Source of the DNA: Candidatus Pacearchaeota archaeon
GTDB taxonomy: Archaea > Nanobdellota > Nanobdellia > Pacearchaeales > GW2011-AR1
Length of the DNA stretch: 8,428 nucleotides
Reading direction: 5' to 3'
Assembly: GCA_002688875.1 (NCBI GenBank)
Contig: NZDU01000002.1
Location: 1-8,428, forward strand
The translations under genes and the position numbers were made by a program. Position 1 is the first letter of the stretch. The number at the start of each line of letters is the position of its first letter. The notes under the pieces are model-generated. The model saw only the letters and a program-made list of their open reading frames with translations, was not told where the DNA came from and did not search any database. Positions 1-6,512 of this stretch are shown here, piece after piece.

Positions 1-2116
1 TATCATCATCTCTATTGTGAATATCTGGCATATGTTTTATATAACCCCAAATATTATCAAAATATTCTCCAATCATATTCAAAAAATTTATAAATATAAC
101 ATTACCATCATCACCAGCAACATGCATTGGAACTTGATTTGATAACATATTAAAATTCTTAACATCATATATGTGTGCTTTTTCAATTTGAGTGTTATAC
201 CAACCTATAGCCTTTGATGAAGTTACTTCATACAAACTATATGGTTTACTTGAATTTGTTTTTGGCCATGAATTATCAAAATATTCACCGAGTGAACTAC
301 TACTATAAGACGAACTTCCAAAATACAAATATTTCTCATACCCCATAAAACTATTTATTGTTTGTCGTTTTTTAAGATCCCAACTAGCAACAATATCAGT
401 AGAAGCACTAACTGATGACGAATAATAATTACTCTGGCTAGTATATAATTCAATATTTTCTAATTTAGATTTAAAATTTTCAATTCGTTTTTTAGCAGAA
501 CTAAAATTAATGAAATTCTCATACTTACTATAATCAACATTAAGATATGAACTTCCTACTGGATTACTTGCACTAAAAATTAAATTTTCTAAATCATCTG
601 ATACAGTTTGATCATCTGTTAATATTTCATCCCAAGTTTGATACTGAGTTTCTAAATCAGAAATTGGACTTTCAAGTTCAGTTGTATTTGGATCTCGTAA
701 TATTAAAGCACCAATATCCTCATCTACATAATCTATTAATAAAACTTTATCTTCGTGTTGTGGAATCTTTTCTTGTACAACATAAGCAGAAGTTTTTTCA
801 GTAATTCCAGCTGGTAAAGGTTCATATAACTTATAAACTACCGAATACGGCCATTCCTTAAATTCACTATTATCTTGTTCTACATTTACAACAAGAGAAG
901 TTTTATCATTATCAAAATGAAGATATGTATCTAAATCTTTTTTATCTCTTATTCTATAATCTAATTGCCATTTATCAAATGGATATTCCCAAGGTCCACC
1001 CTCTCCCCAATCTCCAGGATGTCTATTAGATCCCAAATCTCCTGCAATATGTCCTCGTAAAAGAGATTGGTCTTTCCATGTATCTTCCACTCTAACTTTA
1101 GTTTTGTCTATAACATCACTCACAGTTGAAATAAATGGAGCGTAAGATGGAATATATTCTACATCATCAACTGTAATAGTAAGTTCTGCTTCTGTTTCTA
1201 ACCCATTATTATCAATTGCAGTACAAGTAACAGTATAATTTCCTTCAACTTCATAAAGATGTGACATTGTATACGTTCCACTTGAACTATAAACTTGAAT
1301 TTCGTCATTTCCTTCCCACACATCCTGTTCTTCAGTTTTTCCATCTCCAAATTCCCATTCTAAAAGTTTAACAACTCCATCAGTATCCGATGCTTCTACT
1401 GTAAATTCAATGGGAGTTTCCTTATCAGTTCTCCTATTATCAACCGACAAAGTTATTGTAGGTGGATCATTTGGATATATAACAACTTCTCGTGCTCTAA
1501 CAAGTGAAGTTCCATTTGAATAATTAACAGAAACTGTTACAGTATAAGTGCCTGGTTCATTATAAATATGAGCTGTAGCATATTCATCAACTACAGTACC
1601 ATCTCCAAAATCCCACGAAACTGAATCAATTAATGGCTCAACAATTACATTTATAGCACCAGCTTTTCTCGTACCATCATTGTATACAGTAACACAACTA
1701 ACTGAATAAGCTCCAGGTTCATCAAAAGCATGATCTACATTTGGTTCTTCTGGAGTACTTTCAATAGTATTACCATCTCCGAAATCCCAAATATATTTTG
1801 TAATAAAAGCTGGAGATGGAATGCCTACAAATTGTTTTCCATATTCAGTGTCTCTGTGTGCCCACTCATAATCAGATCCTGTCCAAACCCAAGCTTTCTC
1901 TGGACTTAAATTTCCTATAAAAATATCAGGATTTAAACTTGGTATCCAACCCTCAGGTGGATTTGTAGGTTCATCTTCATCCGCATTATACGAACCTCCA
2001 CTTCCAAAATTAAGTTGACTATTGTTTAAAAAATTACTCCACCAACTCATTAATGGTATTTTAGTAGAATTAAATCCACCCCAATTTACTGATTTTTTAT
2101 TTTGTTTTTTCTTCAT
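1..2116 (-). CDS. Large virion structural protein with three PKD domains (3' end outside window)
   Basis: The frame is open from the ATG at 2116 to the left edge, 705 codons without a stop, so the gene is truncated by the window. The ATG is 4 bases after the preceding stop, with no convincing Shine-Dalgarno; a candidate late promoter lies just upstream. The N-terminus is basic (MKKKQNKKSVNWGG). Three PKD beta domains follow at about 65-160, 162-215 and 217-317, marked by WDFGDG (110-115 and 168-173) and WEFGDG (254-259), each with a closing PG or EG turn and Tyr-x-Val strand. Residues about 320-705 resemble a conserved region of large structural proteins in marine T4-like phages: VVYKLYEPLP (426-435), LILRDP, LNVDYSKYENFINFSSAKKRIENF (525-548), YEKYLYF, SSSLGEYFDNSWP, MIGEYFDNIWGYIKHMPDIH. 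By position it may be the local counterpart of the wedge protein gp7, but I see no specific gp7 signature. PKD domains probably mediate protein or glycan contacts. Confidence 0.9.
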   Translation of the reverse strand, partial: MKKKQNKKSVNWGGFNSTKIPLMSWWSNFLNNSQLNFGSGGSYNADEDEPTNPPEGWIPSLNPDIFIGNLSPEKAWVWTGSDYEWAHRDTEYGKQFVGIPSPAFITKYIWDFGDGNTIESTPEEPNVDHAFDEPGAYSVSCVTVYNDGTRKAGAINVIVEPLIDSVSWDFGDGTVVDEYATAHIYNEPGTYTVTVSVNYSNGTSLVRAREVVIYPNDPPTITLSVDNRRTDKETPIEFTVEASDTDGVVKLLEWEFGDGKTEEQDVWEGNDEIQVYSSSGTYTMSHLYEVEGNYTVTCTAIDNNGLETEAELTITVDDVEYIPSYAPFISTVSDVIDKTKVRVEDTWKDQSLLRGHIAGDLGSNRHPGDWGEGGPWEYPFDKWQLDYRIRDKKDLDTYLHFDNDKTSLVVNVEQDNSEFKEWPYSVVYKLYEPLPAGITEKTSAYVVQEKIPQHEDKVLLIDYVDEDIGALILRDPNTTELESPISDLETQYQTWDEILTDDQTVSDDLENLIFSASNPVGSSYLNVDYSKYENFINFSSAKKRIENFKSKLENIELYTSQSNYYSSSVSASTDIVASWDLKKRQTINSFMGYEKYLYFGSSSYSSSSLGEYFDNSWPKTNSSKPYSLYEVTSSKAIGWYNTQIEKAHIYDVKNFNMLSNQVPMHVAGDDGNVIFINFLNMIGEYFDNIWGYIKHMPDIHNRDDD
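1166..1834 (-). repeat. Triple PKD domain array
   Basis: This encodes residues about 95-317 of the large structural protein. Each unit has the PKD hallmark: an aromatic strand W-D/E-F-G-D-G, a variable loop, a His/Phe-x-[Tyr/Asp]-x-[Pro/Val]-Gly turn (FDEPGAY, YNEPGTY, YEVEGNY), and a V-x-V/C-x-V/A strand. The third has the longest loop between FGDG and the turn. The units are diverged in DNA, so this is an old duplication or separate acquisition. Confidence 0.85.
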
Positions 2117-2120
2117 AATT

Positions 2121-3659
2121 TTAATCAAATGGGTTCCACGGGCTATTTATATCAATATAAACAGTTTTTGTTGTTACAGTTCCACCCGCATTGGTTATTT
2201 TACATGAATAATTTCCTTCATCACTATATCTAGAATTATTAATTCTTAAAGTTGGAGTATTTGAACCATATCTTCCACCATTAGGTAATTTAGATCCTCC
2301 CCTATACCACGCATAAGATAATCCAACTCCTGTAACTCTAAGTCCATGTATAGAAAAACTTCTTCCTGGTCTTACTCGTGTAGAACTTGAAGTTGGTTGG
2401 CTAGTAATATTTGGTGGGTATGTAATATCAACACTAAACGGTGCACTATCTGTATAAACATTTTTAGTAATTGGAATTGCTCCAACTCTTAAAAGTTCCA
2501 ATCGTATTCTATAATCATTTCTATTTGGAAAATTAGTTCTATCTGAAATTCTTATTCCTCTATGATATCTACCTGTATTTGGATATTCATCTTCAATAAC
2601 TTTCCATTTATTTAATTTACCATCCCACAAAGATATTTTAATAAATCCTGATTCATTTTCATCATCCCCTTTAGGAATAAAATTAGACCTCCAAACAGGC
2701 ATAACAACATCCCCCTTACCAAATGATTTTCCACTTATTGGACTAATAACTTTAAACCCAGTAGAATATTCTGGTGGTGGTGCTGGTTTTGGTGGAGCCC
2801 ATGGTTGAACACCACTTGTTGTTACCCACCCACGAGTTTCTTCCACAGTATGAACTGGAGGTATACCTTCTGTTACTTCAGTTGGTAAACTTGATTCATC
2901 TTCTACAAGTATTGGAATAACATTCCTTTCTTCATGAACTACAAATGCATTATTAATAATAACTGTCCCACCAACCATTTGTTTAGTGAATCCAGGATCA
3001 ACTTCTGGTTTTTTAGTAACTCTTAATACCGTTTCACCTTCATCTGATGTAATAAATTGAATCTTACCATACTCATCTTCTTTAACTGGAGTATGACTTA
3101 AATGTGTTTCAGGAAGTAATGAAAAATCTTTTTTATATTTATCAGAAATAATATCATATGGAGCTAATCTAATTTCTTTTCTATCTGGAGATATCTTATG
3201 AATCCAATACCCATAATCTTTAATAACTAACTCCTCTCCAATTTCACCATTTTCTTTATCTTCTTCACTTCCAGCATAAATTTTTCCATCTTCATCAACC
3301 CAATAAGATTCATTATAAATTTCCCCATATTCATCAGGATTAATTTTCATTAAAACTACTTCATCTGAACCAGCAAGTCGTCTAAAAAAATTATATTTAA
3401 CATTATATCTTCCTTTATTATAACCAAGTTTTCTTAAATCTGCTCCAGGATTTAATCTTAACCCACTCGAATCAAGTTGTAAATCTTCATACTCAACAAT
3501 TTTCTTTTCAATATAAGTTCCATCAACATCATAAACCCACATTTCGACAAAATCAGTTTCTTCCCCAAATGTAGGCCATTGGTAACCAGAATCCCCAACC
3601 TCATGATAAGTTCCTAATCTTAATAATTTTTGATCTTCTTTATTTAATCCTTGTATCAT
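2121..3659 (-). CDS. Virion structural protein with Kre9/KNH-like and Ig-like domains
   Basis: 512 residues. The N-terminal part (about 15-215) resembles a structural domain I associate with marine T4-like phage virion proteins: DFVEMWVYDVDG (36-47), LNPGADLRKLGY (69-80), GRYNVKYNFFRRLAGS (83-98), DYGYWIHKISPDRKEIRLAP (148-167), then KKDF. A Pro-rich hinge (WAPPKPAPPPEYS, 287-299) separates it from two beta domains. Residues about 301-412 are a Kre9/KNH-like domain homologous to the N-terminus of the 371-residue protein. Residues 415-505 are an Ig I-set-like domain: PPNITSQP, YAWYRGG, LRINN, then D-E-G-N-Y-S-C at 480-486. The usual first Ig cysteine is absent (Ser/His at 436-438), so no canonical disulfide can form. 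The layout (conserved base, hinge, tip domains) fits an exposed tail or baseplate appendage; this role is inferred. Confidence 0.88.
   Translation of the reverse strand: MIQGLNKEDQKLLRLGTYHEVGDSGYQWPTFGEETDFVEMWVYDVDGTYIEKKIVEYEDLQLDSSGLRLNPGADLRKLGYNKGRYNVKYNFFRRLAGSDEVVLMKINPDEYGEIYNESYWVDEDGKIYAGSEEDKENGEIGEELVIKDYGYWIHKISPDRKEIRLAPYDIISDKYKKDFSLLPETHLSHTPVKEDEYGKIQFITSDEGETVLRVTKKPEVDPGFTKQMVGGTVIINNAFVVHEERNVIPILVEDESSLPTEVTEGIPPVHTVEETRGWVTTSGVQPWAPPKPAPPPEYSTGFKVISPISGKSFGKGDVVMPVWRSNFIPKGDDENESGFIKISLWDGKLNKWKVIEDEYPNTGRYHRGIRISDRTNFPNRNDYRIRLELLRVGAIPITKNVYTDSAPFSVDITYPPNITSQPTSSSTRVRPGRSFSIHGLRVTGVGLSYAWYRGGSKLPNGGRYGSNTPTLRINNSRYSDEGNYSCKITNAGGTVTTKTVYIDINSPWNPFD
2144..2151 (-). 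promoter_or_regulatory. Candidate T4-type late promoter (TATAAATA) for the PKD-domain gene
   Basis: The minus strand reads TATAAATA exactly, the -10 element recognised by gp55-type late sigma factors in T4-like phages. It lies in the last codons of the 512-residue gene, 27 bases before the ATG at 2116, which would give a leader of roughly 20 bases. I found no other exact copy on the coding strand. Two exact copies on the opposite strand (89-96 and 1561-1568) show that the octamer also arises by chance in DNA this AT-rich, so support rests on its position. Confidence 0.4.
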
Positions 3660-3665
3660 ATCTTA

Positions 3666-3670
3666 TCTCT
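3666..3670 (-). promoter_or_regulatory. Probable ribosome binding site for the 512-residue Ig protein
   Basis: The minus strand reads AGAGA directly after the TAA of the preceding gene, 6 bases before the ATG at 3659. It is a moderate match to a Shine-Dalgarno sequence and supports this start. The 11-base gap here is the longest intergenic stretch in the window. Confidence 0.45.
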
Positions 3671-4498
3671 TTATGAAGAAGTAACTACCCACTTCGATTC
3701 TAAAGCACCTATATTTACAGTTACTACCTGTTCTCCACCCCCTACTGTTTTTGATTTTCTATCTCGTCCTCTCCACCAACGCCTTTGTCTCCTACTCCAA
3801 TAACTTTCTGATCTAACTGGTTCTGGAGCAAAACATTTTAAACTTATCATATCTCCGTTACTAACTTCATCCTCACCTGATTGCCACCTACCTCCATTTA
3901 TATTATATTTAGCTCCAGGTTTAATATAATGGCTACCAGCATCACTATTATGAGCAGTTCCAGTTGATGAAATTGAAATTTTAATTGGTCTATTTATCCC
4001 AGTAATCATTACAGGATCACTGGTAACTTCTTTTGTTAAACTAGCTGAAGTTAACGATTTACTATCAAAAATTATAGGATTTGGTATTACATCAGATATT
4101 TCTCCTGGAGATTCTACTGTTAATGTATCCCTTATTACTGGTGTTTCTGCTGCTGTCCCCCAAAGTGTAGCTGCCCATTCTGGATCTATTGTTGCTGCAG
4201 TAAAATCTATGGGGACTCCAACCTTATAAATTGTAGTATCATCATAAGACAGTTCAACTCCTGGATCAATTAGTTCTTCTTCTATAACTGCACCTAAGCG
4301 GGGAGAAATCACTTCAACTGCAGGTTCACCTTCTTTTATTATCTTATGAATTTTATCAATGACTTTAGGACGCTTAACAATTTTTTCTGGTATACCTGGA
4401 GAACTCTGGCCTGGCCCGACTTCTCTTAACATTTTAAGAATTGTAGTATTTTTACTACCACCCCATTCTATTTTAATATTTTTTTTCATTTTATTCAT
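3671..4498 (-). CDS. Virion-cluster protein of unknown role with an Arg/Trp-rich loop in a C-terminal beta domain
   Basis: 275 residues, not recognised as a whole. The start overlaps the end of the previous gene by 8 bases (ATGAATAA). A second ATG at codon 4 (4489) is an alternative start, and neither has a clear Shine-Dalgarno beyond GAAGAAGAAG. The N-terminus is basic (KMKKNIKIEWGGSKNTT, residues 3-19) and resembles that of the PKD gene further down. Residues 40-60 are Lys-rich; 60-160 are undefined. Residues about 158-275 follow a beta-repeat pattern common in secreted and phage proteins: VMITGINRPIKISIS, YNINGGRW, VSNGDMISLK, VTVNIG, KWVVTSS. Between the last two conserved strands lies a very basic, Trp-rich stretch (229-250). 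No membrane segment or signal peptide is visible. Operon position makes a virion component likely; the function is unknown. Confidence 0.82.
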   Translation of the reverse strand: MNKMKKNIKIEWGGSKNTTILKMLREVGPGQSSPGIPEKIVKRPKVIDKIHKIIKEGEPAVEVISPRLGAVIEEELIDPGVELSYDDTTIYKVGVPIDFTAATIDPEWAATLWGTAAETPVIRDTLTVESPGEISDVIPNPIIFDSKSLTSASLTKEVTSDPVMITGINRPIKISISSTGTAHNSDAGSHYIKPGAKYNINGGRWQSGEDEVSNGDMISLKCFAPEPVRSESYWSRRQRRWWRGRDRKSKTVGGGEQVVTVNIGALESKWVVTSS

Positions 4499-5606
4499 CT
4501 TCTTCTTCAGTTGCTAATGCCTCGGTAAGTCTTACCAAATCAAATGATATTGCTTCCAATCTCGCTGGTTGTCCAGCTGTTGTTATATTTCCTTCCGAAT
4601 CTAACTGTTCCCCAAATCGAGTCGAATCTGGCAACCCAATTATCGTAGGACTTATTACCCATTCAGACCAAGTATCTCCACCATATAATCTATTAAACAT
4701 ACCTCGATATGAAATTTCAAAATCTTGTGGAGCATTTGTTGTTCTAGCTTGAAATGCAGATATGTATCTATTTAATCCTATGTATCCTGCAGGTTCTCCA
4801 TCTTTAACCCAATCCTGCCACCCAAGGTCTATACTATAAACTCTATATTCAATGGTTGCACCAGGACATTTCCTTAACCGCATCCTCAATCCTTCAATTC
4901 CAGCTTCTGGATTACCAGCCTGTCCAATTCCCCCATCACCAAACCAACGATTTGGCTCCGAAGGCCCCCCTGGACCCATCCAATCATCATCAGAAACACC
5001 CTTTATTTGAAACTGTATTGAAGGTTCAAGTGGAGTTTGTATTACTCCAGTAATTAATGGTTCTGCAGCATTTACTGAAAAGGTAACAGGTTCATCTTGT
5101 AATTGATGTTGAGTTGCAAGAGTTTGTCCTGAAGGAGCTGAAAGTATTGATATCAATACCTCATTATTACCATTAACTCCTGTTGGAACTGAACCTGCTT
5201 TTTGTGGAGCTGGAGGATCTTCTATAATATCCTCAACTATAGGACCTCCATTTATAGAAAAAACTTCAGATATATCTTCGATCTGTACACCACGGTCTGG
5301 TAAAACTGGACCAGCACTTCCTATTCTTATAACTCTAGCTCTAAGTTTATAATCACTTCTTTCTGGATAATCACTTGGCAATAATACTCCACCACTCAAT
5401 GCACCATCATTATGAGTACCTTTATTTCGTACAATCCATTCTTGTAAATCTTGTCTCCAAATAGAAAGTTCAACATATGCAGTTGTTGAACTATCAACTC
5501 CAGTAGGAAGTCTGTTAGTTGACCATTTTGGTACTATTCGTTGTCCTACATTATATGTTTCTCCTCCAACTGGAGCCCTAAGTGAGATAGTCGGTAATGT
5601 TGCCAT
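4491..5606 (-). CDS. Kre9/KNH-like and ChW-repeat protein, probable virion adhesin
   Basis: 371 residues. Residues about 7-118 are a beta domain resembling Kre9/KNH (Ser-Thr-rich anchored wall protein) domains: APVGGETYNVGQ, VPKW, LSIW, and a closing SDYKLRARV strand. The 512-residue protein of the same operon carries the same domain. A Pro-rich linker (129-145) follows. Residues 196-359 hold three copies of a Trp/Gly pattern like the clostridial hydrophobic W (ChW) repeat: an aromatic-Gln or Tyr-Arg strand, a Trp pair, a Gly-rich turn, then a strand with R-x-x-A/E. The best copy is 252-287 (IEYR, GWQDWVKDG, AGYIG). The third ends GQPARLEAISFDL. The C-terminus is acidic (EEEDE). ChW repeats are known from Gram-positive surface proteins, so a glycan or surface-binding role is plausible but inferred. 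The end overlaps the next gene by 8 bases. Confidence 0.87.
   Translation of the reverse strand: MATLPTISLRAPVGGETYNVGQRIVPKWSTNRLPTGVDSSTTAYVELSIWRQDLQEWIVRNKGTHNDGALSGGVLLPSDYPERSDYKLRARVIRIGSAGPVLPDRGVQIEDISEVFSINGGPIVEDIIEDPPAPQKAGSVPTGVNGNNEVLISILSAPSGQTLATQHQLQDEPVTFSVNAAEPLITGVIQTPLEPSIQFQIKGVSDDDWMGPGGPSEPNRWFGDGGIGQAGNPEAGIEGLRMRLRKCPGATIEYRVYSIDLGWQDWVKDGEPAGYIGLNRYISAFQARTTNAPQDFEISYRGMFNRLYGGDTWSEWVISPTIIGLPDSTRFGEQLDSEGNITTAGQPARLEAISFDLVRLTEALATEEEDE
4530..5021 (-). repeat. Three divergent ChW-like repeats in the 371-residue protein
   Basis: Copies were read by eye at residues about 196-244 (IQFQIKG, W, RWFGDGGIGQAG, EGLRMRL), 252-287 (IEYR, GWQDWVKDG, AGYIG, SAFQART) and 297-359 (ISYR, DTWSEWV, GQPARLEAISFDL). 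The shared core is a Tyr/Phe-Arg/Gln strand, a W-x-x-W or equivalent, a Gly-x-x-Gly turn, and a closing strand with Arg and hydrophobics. The copies are strongly diverged, and the first and third contain extra residues between Trp and Gly. There is no DNA-level repeat. Confidence 0.6.
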
Positions 5607-5609
5607 TTA

Positions 5610-6509
5610 TTAATCCTTTGATGTCCATTCTATTGGTTCTGACCAAACTTCAGCTCCAGAATTCCAAACTTTACAAACATAAGTTCCAATAGAATCTGCA
5701 TTAGCGTGTTCATTTTCAAATTTAGGTTTATTAGCTCCTTCGATTTCAATTTCATTATGATACCATTGATAACTTGGTGTTTGTCCACTAACCCTAATTT
5801 CACATATTATATGTCCACCTTCAGCTGAATTTGGATAAAATTCTGGACTTTCAGAATCAACTACAACATCATAAGATTCTAACCATTCTGCCCAACAATC
5901 CATTGGTTGTGAAAGTATTGTTAAAGCGAATTCTTCGTCTATAGTAGCTTCTAATTCAGCAACAATAGATTCATACTCTGTCCTAATATCAGCTTCAGTT
6001 TCTATCTTAGTATTTTGTATCGATACAGCAACTGCTTGGTCTCTTTCCTGTTTCGCTTCCAATAAAGATTGATTTAAAGTTAAATCTGCTTCCCTTTGTG
6101 ATTCAGAAACTGCTTCTGAAACAGATTGATCTATAGCTGCTATATGTTCTTGTCGTGTTAAAACTCCACTTAAAACTTCTCCTGTTTCTGGATCTACCAC
6201 AACTACATTCTTAAATATATTATCTATAACCTTATCAAATTTGTCATCCTTAGTGTGTTCTTCAGACATTTTATTAATTGTAATGTATTGATTTGGATGA
6301 TCAAGAGCATCTCCTGTATTACGATCCTCAAATGAAAGTACAACTCCATTTTCATCTCTTAAAGTTGGAGCTACATTTGGATCACCAGATCCAGAAATAT
6401 TTAAATTAGTTATAGCTTCTTGTAATAAAAGTTCATATTCCCTTGCATCTGCATCATTCATGCTTGTCCAAGCTTCATTATCTTTTAATTCTTTTAAAGT
6501 ATACGGCAT
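5610..6509 (-). CDS. Coiled-coil protein with C-terminal Ig-like domain, probable virion protein
   Basis: 299 residues. I do not recognise residues 1-115, which are acidic and mixed in structure and hold a Pro-Asn-rich linker. Residues about 116-194 form a long, almost Gly/Pro-free, Glu/Gln/Ala-rich helix (AIDQSVSEAVSES, LLEAKQERDQAV), consistent with a multimeric coiled coil. Residues about 200-297 are an Ig-like domain: Cys236 on the B strand, the WY pair at 249-250 on the C strand, then D-x-x-G-x-Y-x-C at 272-279. Both Ig cysteines are present, which is compatible with a disulfide in the finished virion. A stalk with an Ig head suggests a whisker-like or decorating tail protein; this is inference. 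The ATG lies 3 bases after the preceding stop and has only a weak AAGA-type ribosome site, so translation is probably coupled. No signal peptide. Confidence 0.85.
   Translation of the reverse strand: MPYTLKELKDNEAWTSMNDADAREYELLLQEAITNLNISGSGDPNVAPTLRDENGVVLSFEDRNTGDALDHPNQYITINKMSEEHTKDDKFDKVIDNIFKNVVVVDPETGEVLSGVLTRQEHIAAIDQSVSEAVSESQREADLTLNQSLLEAKQERDQAVAVSIQNTKIETEADIRTEYESIVAELEATIDEEFALTILSQPMDCWAEWLESYDVVVDSESPEFYPNSAEGGHIICEIRVSGQTPSYQWYHNEIEIEGANKPKFENEHANADSIGTYVCKVWNSGAEVWSEPIEWTSKD
5614..5619 (-). promoter_or_regulatory. Ribosome binding site for the Kre9/ChW-repeat protein
   Basis: The minus strand reads AAAGGA, ending 7 bases before the ATG at 5606. It overlaps the final codons of the preceding Ig gene, whose TAA lies 3 bases before the ATG. 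This supports the start chosen for the 371-residue protein and indicates coupled translation. Confidence 0.65.
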
Positions 6510-6512
6510 AAT

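Noticed and set aside
89..96. TATAAATA on the plus strand as a late promoter (also at 1561-1568)
   Set aside because: Both lie inside the PKD gene, face antisense, and have no plus-strand gene after them. They are expected by chance in AT-rich DNA.
2022..2207. Plus-strand reading frame of 61 codons across the junction of the last two genes
   Set aside because: It is antisense to two well-supported genes, has no ribosome binding site or family resemblance, and reads as low-complexity hydrophobic sequence.
4856..5053. Plus-strand reading frame of 65 codons
   Set aside because: It lies wholly inside the 371-residue gene on the other strand and its His/Pro/Leu-rich translation is that of an antisense shadow.
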